From Flavobacteriales bacterium (GTDB taxonomy: Bacteria > Bacteroidota > Bacteroidia > UBA10329): DNA of 60,234 nt. Below, piece by piece: positions 45,545 through 54,614 of the stretch. Position numbers and translations under genes: made by a program. Where the stretch lies: NCBI GenBank assembly GCA_021739695.1, contig JAIPBM010000029.1, positions 1 to 60,234 on the forward strand. Direction: 5' to 3'. A model generated the notes under the pieces. The model ran no database searches, was not told the DNA's origin, and saw only the letters and a program-made list of their open reading frames with translations. Every line of letters begins with the position of its first letter. The first letter of the stretch is position 1.

Positions 45545-48106
45545 TTAACCTTCCGAAGAATCTTTCTTCTTCTTGTCAGCTTTTGGCTTTTTTACGCTGA
45601 TGGTAAGTTCAGTGGCATCTTTCTCATGCTTCACTTCCAATATATCTCCTTGCGCAATGGTAGAACCAATGATTGCTTCCGCCAACGGATCTTCCAAATA
45701 CTTCTGAATAGCGCGTGCCAATGGTCGTGCACCAAATTCAGGATCATATCCTTTTTCAGAAAGGAACTCTTTGGCTGTACTTGCAAGTTCTATCGTGTAA
45801 CCAACTTCCTCAATTCGTTTGAATACACTTTTCAATTCCAGATCAATGATCTGGAACAGATCTTCCTTCTTTAACTGATTGAAGAGAACCACATCATCAA
45901 TTCTATTCAAGAACTCAGGAGCAAATGCTTTCTTCAACGCCTTCTCAATCACACCGCGAGAGTGGTCATCACTAGAAGATGTTTTTGCACTAGTTGCAAA
46001 TCCAACGCCTTGACCGAAATCCTGCAATTGTCTTGATCCAATATTCGATGTCATGATCACAATCGTGTTCTTGAAATCAATCTTGCGACCCAAAGAATCT
46101 GTCATCTGTCCATCATCCAACGCCTGAAGAAGCAAGTTGAACACATCTGGATGCGCTTTTTCAATCTCATCCAATAGCACAACTGAATAAGGCTTTCTTC
46201 GAACTTTTTCGGTCAACTGACCGCCTTCTTCATAACCAACGTATCCCGGAGGGGCACCAACCAATCTTGAGATGGCAAATTTCTCCATATACTCACTCAT
46301 GTCTATTCTGATGAGCGAATCATCCGAATCGAACAGATACTGAGACAATACTTTAGCCAACTCCGTTTTACCAACTCCTGTTGGTCCAAGGAAAATGAAA
46401 CTACCGATCGGTTTGTTCGGGTCTTTCAATCCAGCACGATTTCGTTGAATGGCGCGAACAACTTTCTTAATGGCATCATCTTGCCCGATCACCTTTCCTT
46501 TCAGGTTCTCGTACATGGATTTCAGTCGGTTACCTTCATTTTGAGCAACACGATGAACAGGAATTCCCGTCATCATCGAAACCACTTCAGCAACATCTTC
46601 TTCGGTTACAGTCTCACGGTTTTCTTTCGTGTCTTCTTCCCATTTGTTCTTTTGTCGTTCCAACTCCTCTTGAAGCTTACGTTCCTTATCGCGCAAGTTG
46701 GCAGCCTCTTCATACTTCTGGCTTCTAACCACACGATTCTTCTCTTCCTTCACTTCATCCACCTTCTTTTCCAGTTCCACAATCACTTCAGGAACATGAA
46801 TATTGGTGATGTGAACACGAGAACCGACTTCATCCAATGCATCAATGGCCTTGTCTGGAAGGAAGCGGTCGGTCATGTACCGATTCGTTAATGTCACACA
46901 GGCAACTATGGCCTCAGGTGTGTAGTTCACATTATGATGCTCTTCGTATTTGCCTTTGATGTTATTCAAGATCTCAATGGTTTCATCAACTGTTGTTGGG
47001 TCAACGATCACCTTTTGGAAACGTCTTTCCAAGGCACCATCCTTCTCAATGTATTGACGGTATTCATCTAGTGTTGTAGCACCGATACATTGAACTTCTC
47101 CACGTGCCAAAGCTGGTTTGAACATGTTAGATGCATCCATAGAACCTGAAGCGCCACCAGCACCAACAATGGTGTGAATCTCATCGATGAAAAGAATGAC
47201 GTCCGGAGATTTCTCCAACTCGTTCATTACGGCTTTCATACGCTCTTCAAATTGCCCACGGTATTTTGTGCCGGCAACCAAAGACGCAAGATCAAGCGTT
47301 ACTACGCGCTTACCGAACAGTACACGCGATACTTTACGCTGAATAATGCGGAGCGCCAAACCTTCTGCAATGGCAGACTTACCAACACCAGGTTCACCGA
47401 TAAGGATCGGATTGTTCTTTTTTCTTCGGCTTAGGATCTGAGAAACACGCTCAATTTCCTTCTCACGACCTACAACAGGATCAAGCTTTCCATCTTCGGC
47501 AGCCTTTGTCAGGTCGCGGCCAAAGTTGTCCAATACCGGTGTTTTCGACTTTGGATCGACCGGCTTTCTAACCTGTCCGCCTCCAGTACCAGCTGCACCA
47601 AAGTTGTCACCTTCGTCATCATCGTCAGCAGAATCGCTGTGTCGAGCCTCAGGACTAACACCAGTCTCGCCCAATATTACTTCGACCTCTTCTTTCACAA
47701 GGTCATAATCCACTCCCATTTTCTTCATGCTTCTAGTTACAACGTTATCATCGTCTTTTAGGATGGCAAGCAGCAAATGTTCTGTTCCGATGGTCGGACT
47801 CTTGAACACCTTTGCTTCCAAATAAGTGATTTTTAAAGCTTTTTCTGCTTGTTTGATCAGTGGGATGTTTCCCAAATTGGTCTTCTTCGAAGCCTTGCCC
47901 GTATGCGTTGCAGACTCAATCTCCTTACGAAGGTCTTGAATATCAACTCCCAGCGAACCCAGAATGCGAATGGCCGTTCCTTCGCCTTCGCGAATAATGC
48001 CAAGCAGCAAGTGCTCCGTTCCAATGTAATCGTGCCCTAGTCTTAGTGCTTCTTCGCGACTGAAACTGATCACATCCTTTACCCGTGGTGAAAATTTAGC
48101 GTCCAT
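45545..48106 (-). CDS. clpC: ATP-dependent Clp protease ATPase subunit ClpC
   Basis: An 853-residue HSP100 protein with two N-terminal Clp repeats (MDAKFSPRVKDVISFSREEA; LIKQAEKALKITYLEAKVF). It has two AAA+ modules with Walker A GEPGVGKS and GPTGVGKT, and a UVR-type coiled-coil (RSQKYEEAANLRDKERKL), which distinguishes ClpC from ClpA and ClpB. It unfolds substrates for ClpP. The acidic stretch at about 155-170 and the Lys-rich tail are normal for Bacteroidetes. Confidence 0.96.
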   Translation of the reverse strand: MDAKFSPRVKDVISFSREEALRLGHDYIGTEHLLLGIIREGEGTAIRILGSLGVDIQDLRKEIESATHTGKASKKTNLGNIPLIKQAEKALKITYLEAKVFKSPTIGTEHLLLAILKDDDNVVTRSMKKMGVDYDLVKEEVEVILGETGVSPEARHSDSADDDDEGDNFGAAGTGGGQVRKPVDPKSKTPVLDNFGRDLTKAAEDGKLDPVVGREKEIERVSQILSRRKKNNPILIGEPGVGKSAIAEGLALRIIQRKVSRVLFGKRVVTLDLASLVAGTKYRGQFEERMKAVMNELEKSPDVILFIDEIHTIVGAGGASGSMDASNMFKPALARGEVQCIGATTLDEYRQYIEKDGALERRFQKVIVDPTTVDETIEILNNIKGKYEEHHNVNYTPEAIVACVTLTNRYMTDRFLPDKAIDALDEVGSRVHITNIHVPEVIVELEKKVDEVKEEKNRVVRSQKYEEAANLRDKERKLQEELERQKNKWEEDTKENRETVTEEDVAEVVSMMTGIPVHRVAQNEGNRLKSMYENLKGKVIGQDDAIKKVVRAIQRNRAGLKDPNKPIGSFIFLGPTGVGKTELAKVLSQYLFDSDDSLIRIDMSEYMEKFAISRLVGAPPGYVGYEEGGQLTEKVRRKPYSVVLLDEIEKAHPDVFNLLLQALDDGQMTDSLGRKIDFKNTIVIMTSNIGSRQLQDFGQGVGFATSAKTSSSDDHSRGVIEKALKKAFAPEFLNRIDDVVLFNQLKKEDLFQIIDLELKSVFKRIEEVGYTIELASTAKEFLSEKGYDPEFGARPLARAIQKYLEDPLAEAIIGSTIAQGDILEVKHEKDATELTISVKKPKADKKKKDSSEG

Positions 48107-48366
48107 TTTATATGGTTCAAATGTCGTATTAATGCTGTAACTCCATCCATCAAACAGCGCAGTACTGCCTCATGTTCAAAAATAGGTTCGGGCTAACTGA
48201 CAACCTTCCGGAAAACTCGTTTTTATCAACAGAAATCTGTTAGTAATAACCGCGTTTTCAATCTCCTGAAACAAGCGTCAACAGGGGCTAAAAGCTTAAA
48301 TTCGAAAACTATTTGAAGTCGCGGTTATCAAAGACCGTGCAAATCACTAAACATTAACATTTTGTC

Positions 48367-50949
48367 ATGGCAGAAGGAGAGAGGATCATACCCATCAACA
48401 TTGAAGATGAGATGAAAACCGCCTACATCGATTATTCGATGTCGGTTATCGTTTCAAGAGCACTTCCCGATGTAAGGGATGGCTTGAAACCAGTTCACAG
48501 AAGAGTATTATATGGTATGCTCGACCTTGGGGTTAGAGCAGGTAGCGCGTACAAGAAGTCGGCAAGAATCGTAGGAGAGGTGCTTGGAAAGTACCATCCA
48601 CATGGCGATTCGTCAGTATACGACACCATGGTTCGTATGGCGCAGGAATGGTCTTTGCGCTATCCTTTGGTTGACGGACAAGGTAACTTTGGTTCGGTAG
48701 ATGGCGACAGCCCTGCCGCCATGCGTTATACCGAGGCACGTCTTCGCAGAATTGCAGAGGAGTTGTTGGCAGACATCGAAAAAGATACAGTTGACTTCCG
48801 ACTGAACTTTGATGATACCTTGCAAGAACCAACCGTTCTTCCTGCAAGAATCCCCAACCTGTTGATCAATGGTTCTTCGGGTATTGCTGTTGGTATGGCC
48901 ACGAATATGGCACCACATAACCTTACAGAGGTTATCAACGGTACCATCGCTTACATCGATAACCGCGACATTACCATTGCTGAGTTGATGGAGCACATCA
49001 AGGCTCCTGATTTCCCTACAGGAGGAACCATCTACGGATACGATGGTGTTCGCGATGCTTTCGAAACAGGTAGAGGCCGAGTAATGATGCGTGCCAAAGC
49101 TGAGTTTGAAGAAACGAAGTCAGGTCGTGAGCAGATCATCGTTACCGAAATTCCTTATCAGGTCAATAAGGCCGAAATGATCAAGAAAACTGCCGACCTG
49201 GTAGTTGAGAAGAAGATTGAAGGAATCAGCGATATCCGCGATGAATCGGATAGAAAAGGGATGCGTATCGTTTATGAATTGAAACGCGATGCCATTCCTA
49301 ATGTGGTGCTTAATACCTTATATAAGTATACAGCGCTGCAGACCTCTTTCAGCGTAAACAATATTGCGCTTGTTAAAGGCCGTCCGGAAATGCTCACGTT
49401 GAAAGACATGATCGTGCATTTCGTGGAGCACCGTCATGACGTCATTGTAAGACGTACCAAGTTTGAATTGGACCAAGCTGAAAAGCGTGCGCACATCCTG
49501 GAAGGTCTCATCATTGCCTCAGATAACATTGATGAGGTCATCAAGATCATCCGTGCTTCTTCTAGCCCAGATGAGGCGAGAGAAAAGTTGATGGAACGCT
49601 TCAATCTCAGCGATATTCAATCGCGTGCCATTGTTGAAATGCGTCTACGTCAGCTTACAGGACTGGAGCAAGACAAATTGCGTGCTGAGTACGAGGAGTT
49701 GATGAAGACCATCGAATACTTGAAAAGCATTCTAGACAACGAAGACCTGAGATACACCATCATCAAAGATGAATTGGTGGTTATCAGAGATAAGTACGGT
49801 GATGAAAGACGAAGTGTGATTGAGCACAACGCCAACGACCTTCGTATGGAAGACATGATTGCCGATGAGGAAGTGGTCATCACCATTTCCCATATGGGCT
49901 ACATCAAGCGTACGCCACTAACCGAATACCGTGTTCAAAGTAGAGGAGGAGTAGGAGCAAAAGGCAGCACCACGCGTGATGAGGATTTCTTGGAATACCT
50001 CTTTGTGGCAACCAACCACAACTACATGCTCTTCTTTACCGAAAAAGGCAAGTGTTTCTGGATGCGCGCTTTCGAAATTCCGGAAGGAACCAAGACAAGT
50101 AAAGGACGTGCCATTCAAAATCTGATCAACATTGAATCGGACGATAAGGTGAAAGCCTTCATCAATGTGAAAGACCTGAAAGACGAGGAGTACATCAACA
50201 ACACCTACGTTATCATGTGTTCTAAGCACGGAATCATCAAGAAAACAACTCTTGCTGCGTACTCTCGCCCACGTGTAAATGGTATCAATGCCATTACCAT
50301 TAAAGATGGCGATCAATTGCTTGAAGCCAAATTGACCACAGGAGAAAGCCATATCCTTATTGCAGGAACACATGGCCGTTGCATCCATTTCCCTGAAGCC
50401 AAAGTTCGTCCGATGGGAAGAACCGCTGCTGGGGTAAAAGGAATCAGCCTTCCGAAAGGAGTAGAGGTGGTTGGCATGATCTGTGTAGAAGACGTGGAAA
50501 CCGAAACAGTAATGGTGGTTTCTGAGAACGGCTACGGCAAACGATCATCGGTAGAAGATTACCGAATCACGAATAGAGGTGGAAAAGGGGTTAAGACCAT
50601 GAATGTGACCGAAAAGACCGGTGCACTCATCGCTATCAAGTCTGTTGTGGATGCGAACGACCTCATGATCATCAATAAATCGGGAATCGCTATTCGAATG
50701 GATGTGGCCGAGATCAGAGTAATGGGAAGAGCCACACAAGGGGTGAAACTCATTAACCTGAAAGGTAAAGACAGCATTGCTGCCATTGCCAAGGTCGAGA
50801 TATCTGTGGAAGAAGATGAGATCCTTTTAGATGAAGAAGGAAATCCGATAGTAGCTGAGGCTGATGAGAACGCAGCAGAAGATACTGGAGCTGATGCTAC
50901 AGATGAAAATCTTGACGAAGAGCAAGAATCAGACGAAAACGAAGAATAA
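48367..50949 (+). CDS. gyrA: DNA gyrase subunit A
   Basis: An 860-residue type II topoisomerase A subunit. The catalytic Tyr121 lies in [10 protein letters not shown]. The quinolone-determining region [13 protein letters not shown] keeps Ser82 and Asp86, the equivalents of E. coli Ser83 and Asp87, so it looks susceptible. The C-terminal beta-pinwheel begins with the GyrA box [10 protein letters not shown], a slight variant of QRRGGxG, and ends in a long acidic tail (about 815-860). The 260 bases upstream, divergent from clpC, hold no ORF; I saw no convincing promoter there. Confidence 0.97.
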   Translation: MAEGERIIPINIEDEMKTAYIDYSMSVIVSRALPDVRDGLKPVHRRVLYGMLDLGVRAGSAYKKSARIVGEVLGKYHPHGDSSVYDTMVRMAQEWSLRYPLVDGQGNFGSVDGDSPAAMRYTEARLRRIAEELLADIEKDTVDFRLNFDDTLQEPTVLPARIPNLLINGSSGIAVGMATNMAPHNLTEVINGTIAYIDNRDITIAELMEHIKAPDFPTGGTIYGYDGVRDAFETGRGRVMMRAKAEFEETKSGREQIIVTEIPYQVNKAEMIKKTADLVVEKKIEGISDIRDESDRKGMRIVYELKRDAIPNVVLNTLYKYTALQTSFSVNNIALVKGRPEMLTLKDMIVHFVEHRHDVIVRRTKFELDQAEKRAHILEGLIIASDNIDEVIKIIRASSSPDEAREKLMERFNLSDIQSRAIVEMRLRQLTGLEQDKLRAEYEELMKTIEYLKSILDNEDLRYTIIKDELVVIRDKYGDERRSVIEHNANDLRMEDMIADEEVVITISHMGYIKRTPLTEYRVQSRGGVGAKGSTTRDEDFLEYLFVATNHNYMLFFTEKGKCFWMRAFEIPEGTKTSKGRAIQNLINIESDDKVKAFINVKDLKDEEYINNTYVIMCSKHGIIKKTTLAAYSRPRVNGINAITIKDGDQLLEAKLTTGESHILIAGTHGRCIHFPEAKVRPMGRTAAGVKGISLPKGVEVVGMICVEDVETETVMVVSENGYGKRSSVEDYRITNRGGKGVKTMNVTEKTGALIAIKSVVDANDLMIINKSGIAIRMDVAEIRVMGRATQGVKLINLKGKDSIAAIAKVEISVEEDEILLDEEGNPIVAEADENAAEDTGADATDENLDEEQESDENEE

Positions 50950-51036
50950 AAAGCAAAATCGGATGACGGATCAGGCGAGAATTATCATATTCGAACCCGA
51001 TTCGTTATCCGTATCTGAAACAAAAAACCAAAAATC

Positions 51037-52242
51037 ATGACCATTAAGAAGACAACGCTGATCTCAGCAGCCCTTTTAGTGAGTGTTGCCGTCTTCGGAC
51101 AAAAATCCAAGAGGACGAGCGCCAACAACTACCTGCAATACGGTGAGTTGGACAACGCCAAAGAGGCCATTGACCCATGTATCACCAACGAAGCAACCAT
51201 GGCCGAAGCCAAAACGTGGTTCTTTAGAGGACAGATCTACCAAGCCATCTACGAAACCAAAGAAGAGAAGTATAAATCGCTATCAGACAATCCTTTACAG
51301 ATAGCATTTGAAAGTTTTCTTAAATGCAGGGAACTGGATGATAAGAACTATCATACCGAAATGGTTCTTAAATATTTGGATGTTGAAGGCAAGCAATTCG
51401 TGAATGAAGGCATCACCCGATACAATGCCAAAGATTACGCTGGAGCATTGGCTGCATTCGAAAACACGCTTACTGCGAGTGCCATTGAGCAGATTAAACG
51501 GACCGATTCGTTGGCCATTTATTATTCTGGTGCTTGCGCTGAACAAGTAGGAGATCTGCAAAAAGCAGAGATGTACTATCGTATGGCGATGGATATCAAT
51601 TTCAAGGCAGAAGCGGCTTTAGTTAGAATGCAGAACATGTATGCAGCTGCCAAACAAGAAGAAAAAGCCTTTGAGATTTTGAAGGAAGGCCGTGCTAAAT
51701 TCCCGAACAACCAAGCGCTTATCACAAGCGAAGTGAACGTGTATTTAGGTAAAAACCAGCATGCAGAAGCCATGCAAGCATTGGAATTGGCCTTGAAGGG
51801 AGAGCCTGACAATGCATCGTTGCATTTTGCGTACGGATTTGTGAACGATAGACTGGCAGCCAAAGAAATTGAGGCAAATCCGAAGGGAAATGACGCCTAC
51901 AACGGTTATTTAGCTGCTGCTGAAAAAAGCTATGCCAGATCGGTAGAATTGGATCCATCGAATTTTGATGCCGTTTACAACCTAGGCGCCTTGTATTTTA
52001 ACCAAGCGGTTAAAATGAACGAAGCCGCGAATATGATCGATGACACGAAGAAATTTGAAGTAGCGCGAGCAGAAGCTGATAAAGTATTCGACAAAGCTTT
52101 ACCAATTTTGGAAAAGGCATATGCGATTCAACCAGACGATAAAGGCGTGTTGATTTCTTTGAAACAATTGTACTACCGTAAAATGGTGGAGGATGCATCA
52201 TACAAATCAAAGTATGATGAGATCATTGCACGTATGAAGTGA
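51037..52242 (+). CDS. Exported TPR-repeat protein
   Basis: A signal peptide (MTIKKTTLISAALLVSVAVFGQ) is followed by helical TPR-like repeats through the whole 401 residues, for example ALAAFENTLTASAIEQ and YYSGACAEQVGDLQKAEMYY. No catalytic motif. Periplasmic or outer-membrane scaffold is likely. A terminator follows within 15 bases, so it is monocistronic. Confidence 0.8.
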   Translation: MTIKKTTLISAALLVSVAVFGQKSKRTSANNYLQYGELDNAKEAIDPCITNEATMAEAKTWFFRGQIYQAIYETKEEKYKSLSDNPLQIAFESFLKCRELDDKNYHTEMVLKYLDVEGKQFVNEGITRYNAKDYAGALAAFENTLTASAIEQIKRTDSLAIYYSGACAEQVGDLQKAEMYYRMAMDINFKAEAALVRMQNMYAAAKQEEKAFEILKEGRAKFPNNQALITSEVNVYLGKNQHAEAMQALELALKGEPDNASLHFAYGFVNDRLAAKEIEANPKGNDAYNGYLAAAEKSYARSVELDPSNFDAVYNLGALYFNQAVKMNEAANMIDDTKKFEVARAEADKVFDKALPILEKAYAIQPDDKGVLISLKQLYYRKMVEDASYKSKYDEIIARMK

Positions 52243-52255
52243 CAACGAAACAGAA

Positions 52256-52288
52256 TTAAGAATGGGAGCGATTTGCTCCCTTTCTTTT
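52256..52288 (+). terminator. Rho-independent terminator
   Basis: GGGAGC and GCTCCC form a 6-bp GC stem (52264-52280, loop GATTT), extended by A/T pairs. TTTCTTTT follows. It marks the end of core genome before the accessory islet. Confidence 0.75.
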
Positions 52289-52334
52289 GATAATACTATT
52301 TAACATAATATTAATTATAAAACATTAATGATAT

Positions 52335-52346
52335 AGACAAATGTCT
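52335..52346. promoter_or_regulatory. Operator-like palindrome AGACAaaTGTCT
   Basis: A perfect 5-bp inverted repeat with a 2-base spacer, 49 bases upstream of the XRE-like regulator gene. A possible autoregulatory site. Short enough to be chance. Confidence 0.25.
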
Positions 52347-52394
52347 GATAATCAATTTATCACGAATTACTATTGTAGCGCATAATCTTGCGGT

Positions 52395-52700
52395 GTGCAA
52401 ACTGACACTATTTCCAGCAGAATTAAACAGGTCCTTGACCTGAAGTATCAGAATGATCGCAGAAAATTCTGCATGAAAACTGGAATTGCACAAGGAACAC
52501 TTGGTCCGATAGTCAATGGCCATAGAACCCCTGGTCATGGGTTTTACGAGAAACTTCTAGAATGTCATCCGGATTTGAGTATCACTTGGATAATCACTGG
52601 ACATGGAGAAATGTTCCTTCCAGATACGAATGCCCTGAAACAAAAGATTGACCTACTGGAAAATTTGAATGAATTCTTAAAGAAAAATCATTCAAGATAA
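52395..52700 (+). CDS. XRE/CI-like helix-turn-helix DNA-binding protein
   Basis: A 101-residue protein resembling the N-terminal half of CI-type repressors: SSRIKQVLDLKYQNDRRKFC with the helix-turn-helix around GIAQGTLGPIVNGHRTPGHG, then DLSITWIITGHGEMFLP, close to the 'NxxWLLTGEGxMF' pattern. A short coiled-coil ends it. The start is GTG at 52395: a stop lies 12 bases upstream and the first internal ATG would break the fold. No peptidase domain, so unlike LexA-type repressors it cannot self-cleave. Divergent from the SecB-like module and possibly its regulator. Confidence 0.7.
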   Translation: MQTDTISSRIKQVLDLKYQNDRRKFCMKTGIAQGTLGPIVNGHRTPGHGFYEKLLECHPDLSITWIITGHGEMFLPDTNALKQKIDLLENLNEFLKKNHSR

Positions 52701-52728
52701 ACATCAGGATTAATCAAAACTCTCACGG

Positions 52729-53160
52729 TCAAACGATTTGCCGAATCGTGGTATTTGCCCTTAATTCCTCCTTAAAGCTCATCAGATTGAGCAAGCCAAG
52801 AACAATCCGATTAACTTCTGCTTGAGCCGTAAACGTTGAAACAAAAGCACGAATGAATGGAAATGTAATTGCCAATGCACTACTGTAGAAATACTCTGGG
52901 ATTAAATCAAATGTTAGAGGATGTTCATTAAATCTGTACAATGAACAAGTGGTCATCTTAATTATTTCAAGACCAGTATGTTTGTCATAGGCCTTGAAAT
53001 CCACCCACAGCTCAAATTCCCCTGTTGCCTCAATGAATTCTCCTCGAGGTTTCATATCCATTACTAAATCAACAGACTTATCAATAGACTCCTTATAATA
53101 AAACTCAGGAACCTTGAAGTTTGTGAACTGGAAAGAATGTGCAGGTTGCGCTTGTGACAT
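52729..53160 (-). CDS. SecB-like chaperone
   Basis: A 143-residue protein whose strand-rich first half and C-terminal helix align with SecB. FQFTNFKVPEFYYKES resembles SecB strand 1, and LAITFPFIRAFVSTFTAQAE resembles the family's 'ILFPYARECITSMV' helix. NRIVLGLLNLMSF corresponds to 'FPQLNLAPVNF'. SecB-like proteins act either in export or as the chaperone of TAC toxin-antitoxin systems. Its place as third gene after an ART-like gene and an unknown gene favours the second, by inference. A terminator hairpin ends about 20 bases upstream of its start. Confidence 0.65.
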   Translation of the reverse strand: MSQAQPAHSFQFTNFKVPEFYYKESIDKSVDLVMDMKPRGEFIEATGEFELWVDFKAYDKHTGLEIIKMTTCSLYRFNEHPLTFDLIPEYFYSSALAITFPFIRAFVSTFTAQAEVNRIVLGLLNLMSFKEELRANTTIRQIV

Positions 53161-53665
53161 AAGGCAATATTAAGTAAAAAGAAAAAGCCCCGGAGGATTC
53201 CGAGGCTTTTTCATTGTGTGACTTATAATTATTTACAGGGTCTGGTGGATTGGTCGAAACAATTTTGGGGCCTCCAATTGTTACATCACTCCGTTGAGCA
53301 AATTCATATAGCCAATACGAGTTAACCGCAGAATTGTCAATGCGATAACAACTTGGGGCAAAACCAAATTCAGTTAGACTCCAAGTCCCAAATAAAATTT
53401 CAGTCGGTAGTAGCTCATCCCAATTAATCGGAACCTGAGAGAATAGATTAAAATCATCGCAATCACTTACAACGACAGCGGCTTCATCAATTCGACTACG
53501 CTGAAAATTGAATTCAGCTTCAATTCCATTGAGATACTCATTCACAGTGGGCCCAACGATTCCGTAGGAATTTACTCGGTCTATAATCTTTTTGAGTAAC
53601 TCATCGGAAATCATTTCACGTACCTCTTTGGATACTTCCATGATATTATTGACCTGATTTTTCAT
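53105..53665 (-). CDS. Unknown protein, candidate antitoxin of a TAC-like module; 3' end probably read-through
   Basis: The 186-residue frame starts MKNQVNNIMEVSKEVREMI. I recognise no family. Residues 1-145 look like ordinary coding sequence (predicted helical N-terminus, then FGTWSLTEFGFAPSCYRIDN). Residues from about 150 are encoded by a terminator hairpin and then by the antisense-frame start of the SecB-like gene, so the true protein probably ends near SKxNN at about 53230, where both other frames have stops. A TAnnTTTG element precedes it. TAC antitoxins carry a C-terminal chaperone-recognition tail, which the hydrophobic read-through tail could mimic, but I regard loss of a stop as likelier. 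Confidence 0.55.
   Translation of the reverse strand: MKNQVNNIMEVSKEVREMISDELLKKIIDRVNSYGIVGPTVNEYLNGIEAEFNFQRSRIDEAAVVVSDCDDFNLFSQVPINWDELLPTEILFGTWSLTEFGFAPSCYRIDNSAVNSYWLYEFAQRSDVTIGGPKIVSTNPPDPVNNYKSHNEKASESSGAFSFYLILPYVTSATCTFFPVHKLQGS
53182..53211 (-). terminator. Terminator inside the read-through ORF, just upstream of the SecB-like gene
   Basis: AAAAAGCCCCGG (53182-53193) pairs with CCGAGGCTTTTT (53200-53211) at 11 of 12 positions. On the minus strand it is followed by TTTTTCTTTTT. It lies within the middle ORF and about 20 bases before the SecB-like start. Confidence 0.8.
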
Positions 53666-53678
53666 GACTCTGTTATTT

Positions 53679-53686
53679 CAAAGATA
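53679..53686 (-). promoter_or_regulatory. Candidate -7 element TATCTTTG before the middle gene
   Basis: A perfect TAnnTTTG on the minus strand, 13 bases upstream of the ATG at 53665 and downstream of the ART-like gene. It suggests the middle and SecB-like genes can be expressed apart from the putative toxin. Confidence 0.4.
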
Positions 53687-53695
53687 AGAAATAAA

Positions 53696-54211
53696 TCAAA
53701 TATTTTTTGCTGGATGAATCAATTTTAAGGGCGACAAAAGTACTTCAGACATTCTCACTACGCAAATCATAACTCTAGGGGTTAGATTCATTTCCCCTTT
53801 TAACGGTTTTCCATTCTTCCTCTCAGCAAATTTCACAATTTGTTCAGGAAACGGACTCGGACTCTCGTCAACAGCTCTAATCACATCAAACGGAAATAAA
53901 TCTCTTCGCATCATCACCTGTGAAATATTCTTCATGATTTCAATAACCGCGCCAATGGGTTTATCCTCCAAACCATAATCTTTGGCATAACGCTGAAATA
54001 GCTTCTGATGTTGTCTACTACCAAGAAGATCAAACATTAAACCCCTGTCAACTTCAAAATCCGCTTCACAAACCATGCATCCTAGACGATTATACCATAC
54101 TTCATCCCCCCAAAAAATCGCCCAATCTTCATGATCGTCCCAGAAATAAGTTCCTTTTCCCAAGTACGCAGTAGGTCCTGTTTGGGTTTCAAACGGCCCA
54201 TCCCTCAACAA
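53696..54211 (-). CDS. PARP/ADP-ribosyltransferase-like protein, N-terminus probably frameshifted
   Basis: The frame contains GPTAYLGKGTYFWDDHEDWA, which resembles the PARP and DUF3990 core strand (GxGxYF...). It opens with TTG, and no ATG precedes the core. Upstream, a peptide from ATG 54275 (MDNHFNTVVHHVVENRG) is in another frame. Removing one A from the AAAA at about 54228 joins them as HHVVEIGEIRRKLLRDGPF, matching the ART 'HGT...IL.EG' start. The catalytic His-containing segment is therefore missing from the open frame. Either a dead toxin gene or a sequence error. First gene of the three-gene minus-strand module. Confidence 0.55.
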   Translation of the reverse strand: MLRDGPFETQTGPTAYLGKGTYFWDDHEDWAIFWGDEVWYNRLGCMVCEADFEVDRGLMFDLLGSRQHQKLFQRYAKDYGLEDKPIGAVIEIMKNISQVMMRRDLFPFDVIRAVDESPSPFPEQIVKFAERKNGKPLKGEMNLTPRVMICVVRMSEVLLSPLKLIHPAKNI

Positions 54212-54440
54212 CTTCCTTCGGATTTCCCCTATTTTCTACAACGTGATGAACGACAGTATTAAAGTGATTATCCATAATTCAGTCCAATGTCAAAAAAATC
54301 GATTCAATCTCCACAAGAGGAATCCAAACATAATCAAACATTTGACTTTCAAGATATAGCACACTTCATCTTTGACATTATTTCAAAAGACCAAGGATAC
54401 ACTGTAAAGTTTGAGTCCAGCATTATTCTTATTAGATGCA

Positions 54441-54614
54441 TTACATCAAACCATCTAAGTCTATACTGCCCAAAAACTTTCCCAGCCCCTCCCCTTTTTT
54501 GAACGTCCGAAATTCAAATACAATGGCAGATGTAAACACGACCTCGACATAGAAGTCGTTGATGGCGTACAAATTGGACTTTAATTGCTCGTTGGACACG
54601 TTTGTAAGAAACAC
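54441..54614 (-). CDS. Small 'FYVEV' protein, 5'-truncated at a junction
   Basis: The frame encodes about 57 residues from a GTG at 54614: NEQLKSNLYAINDFYVEVVF followed by EFRTFKKGEGLGKFLG and IDLDGL. The FYVEV plus C-terminal leucine pattern resembles a small hypothetical family frequent in Bacteroidetes. The usual N-terminal 15-20 residues are missing and the frame runs into the antisense of the next gene, so it looks truncated. Function unknown. Confidence 0.45.
   Translation of the reverse strand: MFLTNVSNEQLKSNLYAINDFYVEVVFTSAIVFEFRTFKKGEGLGKFLGSIDLDGLM

Noticed and set aside
48367-50949. ParC instead of GyrA
   Set aside because: The C-terminal domain carries a GyrA-box-like [10 protein letters not shown] and a full pinwheel, and the length and acidic tail fit GyrA.
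54287-54502. 71-residue plus-strand ORF (MSKKSIQSPQEE...) between the ART-like and FYVEV-type genes
   Set aside because: No recognisable family and it overlaps the small minus-strand FYVEV-type ORF, which has a more convincing pattern. It could be real but I cannot support it.
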